Position numbers and translations under genes: made by a program. A stretch of 61,572 nucleotides of DNA from Chloroflexota bacterium. GTDB lineage: Bacteria > Chloroflexota > JAHJIN01. The notes beneath the pieces were generated by a model. It searched no databases and was not told where the DNA came from. It was given only the letters and a program-made list of their open reading frames with translations. Positions 1 to 6,938 of the stretch are shown piece after piece. The stretch's first letter is position 1, and each line of letters opens with the position of its first letter. Location of the stretch: assembly GCA_018823415.1 (NCBI GenBank), contig JAHJIN010000548.1, positions 1 through 61,572 on the forward strand, given 5' to 3'.

Positions 1-147
1 AGGTTCAGCCCGTCCAGTGTGTTCGCCGGTCGAGTGCTCCAACTGTGCAGATATGATTATTCGCAACCATTTGAGTGAGAATCATGCCATCCGATGCCGT
101 TTTCCAACGAATCGCATTTGATTGCACAACCGTTACGTTAGTTCTTG
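1..147. other. Non-coding stretch downstream of the hydrogenase subunit
   Basis: No convincing gene, terminator or start of the hydrogenase large subunit is visible before the window edge. Only short out-of-frame readings occur. Confidence 0.5.
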
Positions 148-1134
148 TCAATCGTCGCCCGATGCCGCGTAGAACGGCGTCTGTTGGTCCCAGAAATGCG
201 GACTGGCACAACCCACACACCCATGCCCGGCCCCGATGGGCCAGCAGGTGCCGTCGTTCCACTTGACCGTGGGGCAATTGTGCTTGGTCTCTGGCCCCTT
301 GCAGCCCATCCTTCTCAGGCACCAGCCCTGCCGGTGCCCCTGGTCGCCCCAGGCCAGCACATACTGGTCCCGCTCGTAGTAGCGGTGGCGCTCGCACCGT
401 TCGTGGATCTCGTCGTGATAAGCAAATGTGGGACGCCCGCTTCCGTCTCGCGACGGCAACTGGTTGTAGGTGATCAGATAGACGATGGTCGCCACGAGAT
501 TGACGACGTTGGCCGGGCAGCCGGGCAGGCTCACCAGGTTCGCCAGGCCGGGCACGGCGTCTCGAACCCCCACAGCCCCGGTGGGATTGGGGTACGCAGC
601 AGCCAGGCCACCGTCATGGGCGCACGCCCCCATGGCCACGGTCGCCCGGGCCTGACCGCACACCTCCTGCACGATGCTGAGAGCCGTGCGGCCGCCGATG
701 GTGCAATAGCCGCCATTGTTCGCCGTGGGGATGGCGCCCTCTACCACACAGATGTATTGCCCGGCGTGGGACTGGAGTGTATCGGCCCGCGACTTTTCGG
801 CCATGAACCCAGCCGGCACCATCAGCGTCTCGTGATAATCCACAGACAGCACGTCCAGCACAATGTCGGTGATGCTGGGGTCGGTGGCGCCGGGCACGAG
901 CGGGTCTGGCCGGCGACAGGCGCGCAGGAACGATTCCGAGTCACCGGTGCAATCCTGGAATTCAAGCCAGATCACCGGCAGGCGTGGCGCGGTGGCCAGC
1001 GCAGTGGCAATCGTCTTGGCTGCACCGACCGGCAACGCCAGAACGGCGGCCATCGTGCCGCAGAACTTTAGAAACTGGCGGCGGGAAACGCCGCGTTCGG
1101 CCAGCAAATCGATGATGGGTGATTGGTTGTCCAT
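148..1134 (-). CDS. NiFe-hydrogenase small subunit, Tat-exported
   Basis: Electron-transfer subunit of a group 1-type [NiFe] hydrogenase; it would carry three FeS clusters that take electrons from the H2-splitting large subunit. The 328-aa product has a twin-arginine signal (SRRQFLKF, residues 17-24) and a hydrophobic stretch after it. The proximal-cluster region reads DCTGDSES (61-68): the second Cys of the usual CxxC is Asp65. The other proximal Cys lie in GAC and PGCPAN. The C-terminal half keeps HERCERH, CLRRMGCKGP and the CPTVKW...CWP...CVGC block for distal and medial clusters. The protein stops soon after FWDQQTPFY, without the C-terminal membrane anchor of many uptake enzymes. Start chosen at 1134 because AGGAGG sits about 6 nt upstream; an in-frame extension to 1263 has no such site. 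The large-subunit gene should follow at lower coordinates outside the window. Confidence 0.93.
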   Translation of the reverse strand: MDNQSPIIDLLAERGVSRRQFLKFCGTMAAVLALPVGAAKTIATALATAPRLPVIWLEFQDCTGDSESFLRACRRPDPLVPGATDPSITDIVLDVLSVDYHETLMVPAGFMAEKSRADTLQSHAGQYICVVEGAIPTANNGGYCTIGGRTALSIVQEVCGQARATVAMGACAHDGGLAAAYPNPTGAVGVRDAVPGLANLVSLPGCPANVVNLVATIVYLITYNQLPSRDGSGRPTFAYHDEIHERCERHRYYERDQYVLAWGDQGHRQGWCLRRMGCKGPETKHNCPTVKWNDGTCWPIGAGHGCVGCASPHFWDQQTPFYAASGDD

Positions 1135-1246
1135 CGGTTTCCTCCTGACTGCGAGATTGGGGATTGTACGATGCAGGATACCATAGCGGCCTGGTAAATA
1201 CCATACACATCTGCCCTTATTTTTCAGTGACAGACGGATCGGGTTG

Positions 1247-1277
1247 TATTGTGCAATAGCCATTTAGGTGTTATAAT
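1247..1277 (+). promoter_or_regulatory. Promoter with overlapping inverted repeat in the divergent hydrogenase/regulator region
   Basis: A perfect TATAAT (1272-1277) lies 17 bp after TTGTGC (1249-1254), about 40 bp before the regulator start. The -35 is inside the inverted repeat TATTGTGCAATA (1247-1258). A repressor or autoregulator binding there could act on both divergent genes; that role is inferred. Confidence 0.6.
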
Positions 1278-1317
1278 CTGTACCAAGGGCACTCGTATGG
1301 TGAGGAGGAACGGAACG

Positions 1318-1965
1318 ATGGAAACCACGCTGCGAATTCTCCTGGCCGATCCCCACGAGGTGGTGCGCGTGGGATTGCGGGCACTCGTCGAGCAACAGCC
1401 GGGCATGAAGGTGGTAGGGGAAGCCAGCACTACTCAGGAGGCAGTCCTGCAGGCCGAACGGCTGGCACCCGACCTCATCGTGGTGGACGCCCAGCTACCC
1501 GGTCTGGAAGCTTGCCGGGAGCTCAAGGCTTGCTGGCCGCAGAGCAAGGTCATCATCCTCGCTGCGCTTTTGAACTATGAGTCTCTCTTTGACGCCATCA
1601 CGGCCGGCGCCGATGGCTATGCCCTCAAGCAGACTGATGCCGCGGATCTGGCCGAGACGCTAAGACGAGTGGCCTATGGCGAGACCTTGCAAGACCCGTC
1701 CGTGGCAGATCGGGCGTTGGTCGGATTGCGAGAAGCCCGCCAACAAGACCGGGCCGCCGCCTTTTCGACGCTGACGACGCAGGAAATCCAGATCCTGGCG
1801 CACGTGGCCGAGGGACAAAGCAGCCGAGAGATCGGAGAGGCTTTGTATCTGAGCGAGAACACGGTGCGTCATTATGTCAGTGAGATCCTGGGCAAGCTAC
1901 AGCTAAGCTCTCGGGCGCAGGCGGCAGCCTATGCGATCCGCAACCGCATCCGAGATTACCTCTAA
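1318..1965 (+). CDS. NarL/FixJ-family response regulator (REC + LuxR-type HTH)
   Basis: DNA-binding response regulator of 215 aa. The receiver spans about residues 5-122, with phospho-acceptor Asp57 (IVVDAQLPG) and conserved Lys104 (YALKQ). Ala82 replaces the usual Thr/Ser, and only one acidic residue (Asp11) is present at the N-terminal pocket. A LuxR/GerE HTH covers about 151-205 (LTTQEIQIL, SREIGEALYLSENTVRHY). The start is set by GAGGAGG about 10 nt upstream of ATG 1318; an upstream in-frame extension from 1249 would run through the promoter. It is divergent from the hydrogenase subunit, so hydrogenase control is a natural guess. The HisKA_3 kinase at 3393-5105 is the nearest possible partner, because that kinase class usually pairs with NarL-type regulators. 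Confidence 0.93.
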   Translation: METTLRILLADPHEVVRVGLRALVEQQPGMKVVGEASTTQEAVLQAERLAPDLIVVDAQLPGLEACRELKACWPQSKVIILAALLNYESLFDAITAGADGYALKQTDAADLAETLRRVAYGETLQDPSVADRALVGLREARQQDRAAAFSTLTTQEIQILAHVAEGQSSREIGEALYLSENTVRHYVSEILGKLQLSSRAQAAAYAIRNRIRDYL

Positions 1966-2004
1966 GCCCGGTGAATTGGCCGTTCCTCCGGCCCAGTCGT
2001 GCGC

Positions 2005-2033
2005 TTGCGCCTTTGACTAGCCTGTGGTATACT
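2005..2033 (+). promoter_or_regulatory. Promoter of tRNA-Arg
   Basis: TTGCGC (2005-2010), 17 bp, TATACT (2028-2033), ending 11 bp before the mature tRNA. A TTGACT at 2013-2018 is only 9 bp from the -10 and is not used in this reading. Confidence 0.55.
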
Positions 2034-2044
2034 CTAGCCAGTTC

Positions 2045-2119
2045 GCCCCTGTAGCTCAGCGGATAGAGCAGCGGCCTCCGGAGCCGTGTGCGGGCGTTCG
2101 AGTCGCCCCAGGGGTACCA
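2045..2119 (+). tRNA. tRNA-Arg (anticodon CCG)
   Basis: Cloverleaf read by eye. The acceptor stem GCCCCTG (2045-2051) pairs with CAGGGGT (2109-2115), discriminator A2116, and CCA is encoded (2117-2119). The anticodon stem GCGGC/GCCGT encloses the loop CTCCGGA, giving anticodon CCG at 2078-2080. The T arm is GGGCG/CGCCC with loop TTCGAGT. It decodes CGG. Confidence 0.95.
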
Positions 2120-2132
2120 CTCATACCAGAAC

Positions 2133-2156
2133 AGGCCCCATTTGCGGGCCTATTTT
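2133..2156 (+). terminator. Intrinsic terminator after tRNA-Arg
   Basis: AGGCCC (2133-2138) pairs with GGGCCT (2146-2151) across a 7-nt loop, followed by a short T run (ATTTTC). It lies between the tRNA and the ribosome site of the next gene, so that gene may depend on read-through. Confidence 0.55.
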
Positions 2157-2173
2157 CACACCAGGAGCACAAC

Positions 2174-2449
2174 ATGGCCAAGAAAAAGACCCGTCGCCAG
2201 ATGCCGCCGCGCCGCCCTCCGCAGCGACAAGTGCTGCCCCCGCCGCCGGCCGGGGCAGCCACGATGCCCCAACCAGTCCGGTCCCGAGAGTCGCGGTTTG
2301 TGACTACGTCCCGGGCCGCAGAGCCCACAAACTGGGCCCACGAGTATCGCTATGTGATCCAGGACCTCAAACGCATGGCCTTGACCTCGGCACTCATGTT
2401 CGCCCTATTGTTTGGGTTGGCTCTCGTGGTGCCTTTGTTCCTCCGCTAG
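2174..2449 (+). CDS. Small basic protein with one C-terminal membrane helix, function unknown
   Basis: I do not recognise a function. The 91-aa product starts very basic (MAKKKTRRQ), runs through a Pro/Arg-rich low-complexity stretch to about residue 35, and ends in one hydrophobic helix (about 70-89, ALTSALMFALLFGLALVVPL) after a conserved-looking YRYVIQDLKR segment. An N-in, single-pass topology is expected. The start is ATG 2174 with AGGAG at 2163-2167. It lies directly downstream of tRNA-Arg and its terminator and is followed by a strong hairpin, so it is probably a monocistronic unit. Confidence 0.75.
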   Translation: MAKKKTRRQMPPRRPPQRQVLPPPPAGAATMPQPVRSRESRFVTTSRAAEPTNWAHEYRYVIQDLKRMALTSALMFALLFGLALVVPLFLR

Positions 2450-2463
2450 ACAAGAAACCCGCC

Positions 2464-2498
2464 AAACAAAAGAGGGCCACTGGCCCTCTGTTTTGTTT
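2464..2498. terminator. Bidirectional terminator between convergent genes
   Basis: A long near-perfect hairpin: the arm AAACAAAAGAGGGCCA (2464-2479) faces TGGCCCTCTGTTTTGTTT with one bulged G. The A- and T-rich flanks let it end transcription from both sides: the 91-aa gene from the left and the membrane protein/kinase unit from the right. Confidence 0.8.
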
Positions 2499-2519
2499 GT
2501 TTCGTCTCGCTTGGTAGCC

Positions 2520-3383
2520 TTAACCCGGCGACAGCCTTTGCTGGCGCAGCCAACCCAATGCCGCCAGAACGCCCCACGCCAGGAGCCAATGAACCAGTAC
2601 CAGCACCCATAGATTCCCAATCTGCACAAACAAAAAGGTGCTGATCCAGGCCAGGCTGGCGACCAGGACCCAATCCTCCACGCCGGCCAGGGTGCGCAAC
2701 CGGGCACGCAGGCCTACATCGCCATACCATTCCAGCCCCACCACGATCAGTCCCAGAAACGCCCCCATCGTGGCCCCGGCCGGGTCATCGCGCAACAGGT
2801 CCATGGCCCAGGCACGATAAAAAGCCCAGTGCGTTTCCAGGTACACGGCCTGCAGCAGCAGGTGCGCCCAGCCCCACGGCTGCCGCAGCGCCGCAATGGC
2901 CGCGTCGAGGGGCTGATACGCCGGTGTCGTGGCAGCCGATGCGCCGCGCCAGCGTTGTACCGGGAGCCTGGACACGAGCCGTTGATAACGCCACCAGAAC
3001 CAGACCAGCAAGACCAGGGCAACCGCCGCCAGCAGGCTGCCCATGCCCAGTGCCCCGGCCCAGTCCAGGGCCAGTATGCCGGCGATCAGTGTCAGCGGGC
3101 CGGTGAGCAACTCGCCGGCGACGGGCGTGCCGCGCAGGCCCATCAGCCGGGGGGATACCACGCCCTGGATCAGCGCCAGATACGGAATGCCGATGTAAAA
3201 ACAAAAGCGGCCCAGCGCCCTTGCCCCCGGCAAGAAGCGTTCGAGCCGCCACGCGGCGATCTGTTGTCTCCCACGAACACGCCAGGCAACCCAGTACCGC
3301 TCCATCGCCAGCGCCCAGGTTACCAGGTCGTGCAGCAATACTGAAATGATCACCCAATACGTGAGTGTAGACACTGCCAGCAA
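2520..3383 (-). CDS. Multi-pass membrane protein of unknown function
   Basis: 287 aa with about six or seven hydrophobic helices (about 5-25, 60-80, 92-112, 114-132, 200-218, 238-256, 262-280) separated by short charged loops. I cannot assign it to a family; I see no transporter signature, protease triad or enzyme motif. Its start is 9 bp after the stop of the sensor kinase, so the two are probably co-transcribed and translationally coupled. It could be an accessory membrane component of that kinase's signalling, but this rests on position alone. The bidirectional terminator at 2464-2498 lies just past its stop codon. Confidence 0.75.
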   Translation of the reverse strand: MLAVSTLTYWVIISVLLHDLVTWALAMERYWVAWRVRGRQQIAAWRLERFLPGARALGRFCFYIGIPYLALIQGVVSPRLMGLRGTPVAGELLTGPLTLIAGILALDWAGALGMGSLLAAVALVLLVWFWWRYQRLVSRLPVQRWRGASAATTPAYQPLDAAIAALRQPWGWAHLLLQAVYLETHWAFYRAWAMDLLRDDPAGATMGAFLGLIVVGLEWYGDVGLRARLRTLAGVEDWVLVASLAWISTFLFVQIGNLWVLVLVHWLLAWGVLAALGWLRQQRLSPG

Positions 3384-3392
3384 CCTGTGCGT

Positions 3393-5105
3393 TCAGCGCA
3401 ACAACGGCACAGCGATGGTAATGAGTGTGCCCTGCCCCGGCGCGGACTGAACAGCAAAGATACCGTTCAACCGCTCGGCGCGTTCGCGCATGTTCAACAT
3501 TCCCAGACTGCCCCGTTTGTCATAAGACGCTTCCATCGCTGCCACGTCAAAGCCCTTGCCGCGATCCTCAATCTCGAGCAGCAGATTTTCGTCCCGCACA
3601 CCCAGGCGCACCCAGATGTCTGGCGTGCCGGCGTGCTTTTTGGCGTTATTGATTGCCTCCTGGACGATGGTAAACACGCTGGCTGCCAGATTCGAGTCCA
3701 ACTCGGGCAGCTCTTCGGCCTCGACGATCACGTTTAGCGCATCGGTCTCGCGCAGTTTTTCCGCATATTGGTGCAGGGTAGAGGTCAGGCCCTGCGTCTC
3801 CAGGCTTACGGGGCGCAACTGGAACAACAGCGTGCGCACTTCTTTGGTCGTCTGCCGGGCAATGTCCTCCAGCAAGCGTAACTCGTCCTTGACGCGCGTG
3901 GGGTCCCGGTCTAACAAGCGGCGAATAAAGTCGGTCTTCATCACGATGGCAGCCAGGCCCTGCGCCGGGCCATCGTGCAAATCGCGGGCCAGTTGATGAC
4001 GCGCCTCTTCTTCGGCGTCAATGATCCGGTCCCGCTCCTCGGTCAGGCTCTGGTACAGCATCGAGTTCTGCAAGGCGATAACTGCTTGGTTGATGAGGCC
4101 CTGTAACAGGTTCAGTTGCGCCGGCGAATACGTTTGCTGGTCACGACTGGCAATGACTACCACGCCGAATAGCTCAAAGCCGGCACGCAAGGCCAGGCAC
4201 AGTGCGGTTTGCATCTCGTTGAGGGCCATAAACTGCCCCAAGCCGGGGTCCCGGCCCGGGTCTTGCACCGTCAATACCTCGGCCCCGGCCAGCACCCGAC
4301 CCACACCTCCCCCGATGGTGGCCCGCAGCACCCGCTCACGATCCCGAACCAACAGATTCTGAGATGACACCACCCGTAGCTCTTCGCCCTGACCGCCAAA
4401 GAGCAACACAAACCCCACGGAAAAGTCCACAAACCGGGCCAATTCGGTCAGGATGGCCTCTAGCACACGCTCATAGTTCATGGTCGAGCGCAGCGTGGCC
4501 GCCACGTCATAGGCGGCCTGGATCCGCTCATAAGCCCCTTCCAGTTGTTTCTGGGTGTCGGCCACGCGGCGTTGTATCTGCACCAGCCGGCGATGTTCTT
4601 GCCAGGCCCACACGCTCAGCGACACGGATATCATCACAAATCCCAGGGCATATGGTACGCTATCAACCAGAATCTTGATCAGGGTGTCCAGATCGATCTG
4701 CGGTTCCTGAAGTAGAGCCACGACAATGTACGAAAGAATCGCCAACAGTGCTGCCAGGAGGCTATATCCAAAACCGGAGCGCAAGGTGATGAACAAAAGG
4801 GGCAGGAATATCAGCAAGAGAAACGGGCTGTGCGTGCCGCCGGTCAGGGCGATCAGGCCAAAGATGAACGCCCCGTCCAGGAACAGGGCCAAGGTAGACA
4901 AGATCGGCGGAAAGCGGCGAGCCACCAGCAGGATCGTCAGCAGCCCATTATAGATCAGGGCCGCGCCCAACAGGGGTAACACCAGATCGAACTCGGCGTG
5001 GAGATATTGCCCAATGGCATAGATGACCAGAACGACTAGCAGGACAAGCCAGCGTACACTTGTCACGACACGCTCGGCCATGTCTGGGGTACGGGGTCGA
5101 TCCAT
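3393..5105 (-). CDS. Membrane sensor histidine kinase (6 TM + GAF + HisKA_3 + HATPase)
   Basis: 570-aa sensor kinase of the NarX/LiaS/DevS dimerisation type. About six membrane helices fill residues 15-170, then a linker helix, a GAF domain (about 200-350), HisKA_3 with phospho-accepting His377 in ARDLHDGPAQ, and an HATPase_c domain with N box (EAINNAKKHA, Asn487), G1 box (EDRGKGFD) and GSLGMLNMRERAE. All catalytic boxes look intact. Start ATG 5103-5105 has GGAGAG upstream. No regulator is adjacent on this strand; the NarL-type regulator at 1318-1965 is the obvious candidate partner. The start lies only about 24 bp after the tRNA-Val terminator, leaving little room for a promoter of its own. 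Confidence 0.93.
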   Translation of the reverse strand: MDRPRTPDMAERVVTSVRWLVLLVVLVIYAIGQYLHAEFDLVLPLLGAALIYNGLLTILLVARRFPPILSTLALFLDGAFIFGLIALTGGTHSPFLLLIFLPLLFITLRSGFGYSLLAALLAILSYIVVALLQEPQIDLDTLIKILVDSVPYALGFVMISVSLSVWAWQEHRRLVQIQRRVADTQKQLEGAYERIQAAYDVAATLRSTMNYERVLEAILTELARFVDFSVGFVLLFGGQGEELRVVSSQNLLVRDRERVLRATIGGGVGRVLAGAEVLTVQDPGRDPGLGQFMALNEMQTALCLALRAGFELFGVVVIASRDQQTYSPAQLNLLQGLINQAVIALQNSMLYQSLTEERDRIIDAEEEARHQLARDLHDGPAQGLAAIVMKTDFIRRLLDRDPTRVKDELRLLEDIARQTTKEVRTLLFQLRPVSLETQGLTSTLHQYAEKLRETDALNVIVEAEELPELDSNLAASVFTIVQEAINNAKKHAGTPDIWVRLGVRDENLLLEIEDRGKGFDVAAMEASYDKRGSLGMLNMRERAERLNGIFAVQSAPGQGTLITIAVPLLR

Positions 5106-5129
5106 TACGATCTCTCCAACGAGCGCTAG

Positions 5130-5153
5130 TAAAAAAGCCGCCCAGTGGCGGCT
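5130..5153 (-). terminator. Intrinsic terminator after tRNA-Val
   Basis: On the minus strand AGCCGCC (5153-5147) pairs with GGCGGCT (5142-5136) around a 4-nt loop and is followed by a run of six T. It stands between the 3' end of tRNA-Val and the ribosome site of the sensor kinase. Confidence 0.8.
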
Positions 5154-5159
5154 CGTGCG

Positions 5160-5236
5160 TGGTGGGCGGGATAGGACTCGAACCTACGACCTCACGGATG
5201 TGAACCGTGCGCTCTGACCAGCTGAGCTACCCGCCC
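5160..5236 (-). tRNA. tRNA-Val (anticodon CAC)
   Basis: On the minus strand the acceptor stem GGGCGGG (5236-5230) pairs with CCCGCCC (5170-5164), discriminator A, encoded CCA (5162-5160). The anticodon stem CACGG/CCGTG encloses TTCACAT, giving CAC, which reads GUG. The T loop is TTCGAGT. All arms are intact. Confidence 0.95.
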
Positions 5237-5247
5237 TTGCGCGGGCT

Positions 5248-5276
5248 ATTATACCACAAGGTCTTGCCCAGGGCAA
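5248..5276 (-). promoter_or_regulatory. Promoter of tRNA-Val
   Basis: Minus strand TTGCCC (5276-5271), 17 bp, perfect TATAAT (5253-5248), ending about 11 bp before the tRNA. The -35 lies in a 15-nt palindrome, CTTGCCC-A-GGGCAAG (5263-5277). Confidence 0.75.
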
Positions 5277-5388
5277 GGGCATTGCGCCCTGGCGCCCAAT
5301 TTTCTCAGACGCCAGACCTAGTCCCGCCGCCGTTTCTATCCCTCAACATGGTAAAAAAGTACTATTTGCTGCCCCGGCGCGTAAAATT

Positions 5389-5402
5389 AAGGTTAAAACC
5401 TT
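5389..5402. promoter_or_regulatory. Upstream inverted repeat at the sensor-operon promoter
   Basis: AAGGTT-AA-AACCTT, a perfect inverted repeat in an AT-rich patch that touches the first base of the -35 element. Possible operator or activator site; no binding protein is known. Confidence 0.45.
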
Positions 5403-5430
5403 TGACCAAGTCCAGATACTCTGATATACT
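5402..5430 (+). promoter_or_regulatory. Candidate promoter of the 46-kb sensor operon
   Basis: TTGACC (5402-5407), 17 bp, TATACT (5425-5430): near-consensus sigma70-type. Initiation would fall around 5437-5438, leaving a leader of about 93 nt before ATG 5531. No comparably good promoter was seen in any later gap of this gene run. Confidence 0.7.
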
Positions 5431-5446
5431 CTAGTATATCAGAGTA
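5417..5446. promoter_or_regulatory. 30-bp operator-like palindrome over the -10 element
   Basis: TACTCTGATATACT (5417-5430) and its exact reverse complement AGTATATCAGAGTA (5433-5446), separated by CT. The left arm contains the -10 and the right arm the predicted start site, the usual place for a repressor operator. The HTH protein encoded immediately downstream is the first candidate ligand; that link is inferred. Confidence 0.65.
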
Positions 5447-5530
5447 CAAACCGGCACAAACGCCAGGTAGATGATACGGGCCGAGATGGGAATTCTGCAC
5501 GTGCGTACCATCAGACAAGGAAGAGGAAAG

Positions 5531-6055
5531 ATGGATGATCTGGTAACAGTCCAAGAAGTGGCCCACTATCTCAAAATGAGTCCCCAGACGATCTATCGTT
5601 TTGCCCAGCAGGGACGCATTCCGGCTCTCAAGGTCGGCAGTCGCTGGCGCTTTCGCTTGACCGACATCGAGGGCTGGTTACAGCAGCAAAAAGACGAGCC
5701 CACCTCGATTCTGGTGGTCGATAGCCACACCGACAGCCACCGTCTGTTTGATGGCCTGCTGGCAGACGGAGGCTACCAGATCACCACTGTGTGTAGTGGC
5801 ACCGAGGCGTTGCGGGCGATTCAACAGCGCCACTACGCGCTGGTGTTTCTGAGCCTGATGATGCCCGATATGAATGGTCTGGACATGCTGCAAGAGATGC
5901 GCGAAATCGGGCGCGAGCTGCGGATCGTGATCATGGCCGGACAGCAAGACAGCGATCTGCTCGAGCAAGCTCTACGCTTGGGACCTTTTACAGTATTACC
6001 CCGACCGTGTGGCGGCGACCAGATTCGCAACACCATCAGCATGTTGATGGACTAG
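5531..6055 (+). CDS. Excisionase-type HTH fused to a non-phosphorylatable pseudo-receiver
   Basis: 174-aa putative DNA-binding regulator. Residues 4-52 form a MerR/excisionase-like winged HTH (LVTVQEVAHYLKMSPQTIYR, then the wing KVGSRWRFRLTDIEGWL). Residues 58-172 form a receiver fold, but Ser108 replaces the phospho-acceptor Asp (VFLSLMMPDMNG), Arg158 replaces the invariant Lys (VLPRP), and Ala136 sits at the Thr/Ser position. It should therefore not respond to phosphorylation in the usual way and may act by binding other receivers or a ligand. Start ATG 5531 follows GGAAGAGGAAAG; an in-frame ATG at 5471 lacks a good site. It is the first gene of the long sensor run and the only DNA-binding protein in it, so autoregulation at the 5417-5446 palindrome is plausible. 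No integrase is nearby, so it is not a phage excisionase. Confidence 0.88.
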   Translation: MDDLVTVQEVAHYLKMSPQTIYRFAQQGRIPALKVGSRWRFRLTDIEGWLQQQKDEPTSILVVDSHTDSHRLFDGLLADGGYQITTVCSGTEALRAIQQRHYALVFLSLMMPDMNGLDMLQEMREIGRELRIVIMAGQQDSDLLEQALRLGPFTVLPRPCGGDQIRNTISMLMD

Positions 6056-6089
6056 CACGCCACATATCTGATTCAAACGAGGCAAAACC

Positions 6090-6473
6090 GTGACCAAACC
6101 CAAGATCCTGTATATCGAAGACAATGCCGACAATCGCATGCTGGTAAGGCGTGTGCTCGAAGTGGAGGGATACCAGGTGATCGAGGCTGGCAACAGCACA
6201 GCGGCCCTGGACTTGTTGACCGCGGAAACCCCGGACCTGATCCTGATGGACATCAACTTGCCCGAGGTCGATGGCTATACCCTCACCGGCCAATTGCGTC
6301 GCCGTGCCGATTTGCGCGAGGTACCCATTATCGCGCTCACGGCCTATGCGCTCAAAGGCGACCGCGAGCGGGCCCTGGAATCGGGTTGTGATGGGTATAT
6401 CCAAAAGCCCATCGATGTGGACCTGCTGGGTGAGCAGATCGCGGCGTTCCTAGAGTGCAAACCGGGAACCTGA
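6090..6473 (+). CDS. Single-domain CheY/DivK-like response regulator
   Basis: 127 aa, a stand-alone receiver with no output domain. Acidic pocket YIEDN near the N-terminus, phospho-acceptor Asp in ILMDINLPEVDG, Thr in ALTAYA and Lys in IQKPID are all present. It starts with GTG 6090, preceded by ACGAGG at good distance. The gap to the previous gene is 34 bp. As a free receiver in a kinase-containing operon it could shuttle phosphate to or from the hybrid kinase at 43678-47541, or deliver signal to a distant target. Confidence 0.92.
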   Translation: MTKPKILYIEDNADNRMLVRRVLEVEGYQVIEAGNSTAALDLLTAETPDLILMDINLPEVDGYTLTGQLRRRADLREVPIIALTAYALKGDRERALESGCDGYIQKPIDVDLLGEQIAAFLECKPGT

Positions 6474-6494
6474 GCAAAACAGTTGGAGGTTCTT

Positions 6495-6932
6495 ATGGCT
6501 GTCAAGCCCGAGGAAGCACACATCCTCGTTGTAGAGGACAACGTATACAACTATCAACTCCTGAACAGGCTGTTGGCCTTTTTGGGCATCAAGGACATTC
6601 AGTGGAAGAGGTCGGGCAAAGAGGTACTCGAGTTTGCCGACAGCCTGGAGCAGGTGGACCTCATCTTGCTGGACATCCATCTTCCTTACGAAGATGGCTA
6701 TTCGGCCCTGGCCAAGCTGCGGGCGCATCCCCGTTTTGCCAACACCACCGTGGTAGCCGTCACTGCCGAGGCCACCGAGGAGAACATGGAACGCGCGCGC
6801 CAGTCTGGGTTCAATGGCTTTATCGGCAAACCCATAGACCCCGACCGCATACCCACCCAGATCGAGATGCTGTTGCGCGACGAGGGCGTGTGGGACGTGG
6901 GGACCCTGCGGTTATCCTCTCGGATGACCTAG
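6495..6932 (+). CDS. Single-domain CheY/DivK-like response regulator
   Basis: 145-aa stand-alone receiver with intact catalytic set: VVEDN, Asp in ILLDIHLPYEDG, Thr in AVTAEA, Lys in IGKPID. A short C-terminal extension (WDVGTLRLSSRMT) follows the fold. Start ATG 6495 is set by GGAGG at 6485-6489; an in-frame ATG 12 nt earlier would overlap that site. It follows the previous receiver by 21 bp. The two receivers differ clearly in sequence, so they probably have different partners. Confidence 0.92.
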   Translation: MAVKPEEAHILVVEDNVYNYQLLNRLLAFLGIKDIQWKRSGKEVLEFADSLEQVDLILLDIHLPYEDGYSALAKLRAHPRFANTTVVAVTAEATEENMERARQSGFNGFIGKPIDPDRIPTQIEMLLRDEGVWDVGTLRLSSRMT

Positions 6933-6938
6933 CTTATC

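Noticed and set aside
121-1257. The 9-bp sequence TTGTGCAAT occurring at both ends of the hydrogenase gene (minus strand at 121-129, plus strand at 1249-1257)
   Set aside because: Two 9-mers in opposite orientation 1.1 kb apart can occur by chance; the copy at 121 shows no symmetry or promoter context.
1974-1998. Hairpin GGCCG/CGGCC after the NarL-type regulator as a terminator
   Set aside because: Short stem and no T run follows; it cannot be called an intrinsic terminator from sequence.
5531-6055. Phage or integrative-element excisionase
   Set aside because: The HTH is of that type, but it is fused to a receiver-like domain and no integrase, attachment repeat or other mobile gene is present.
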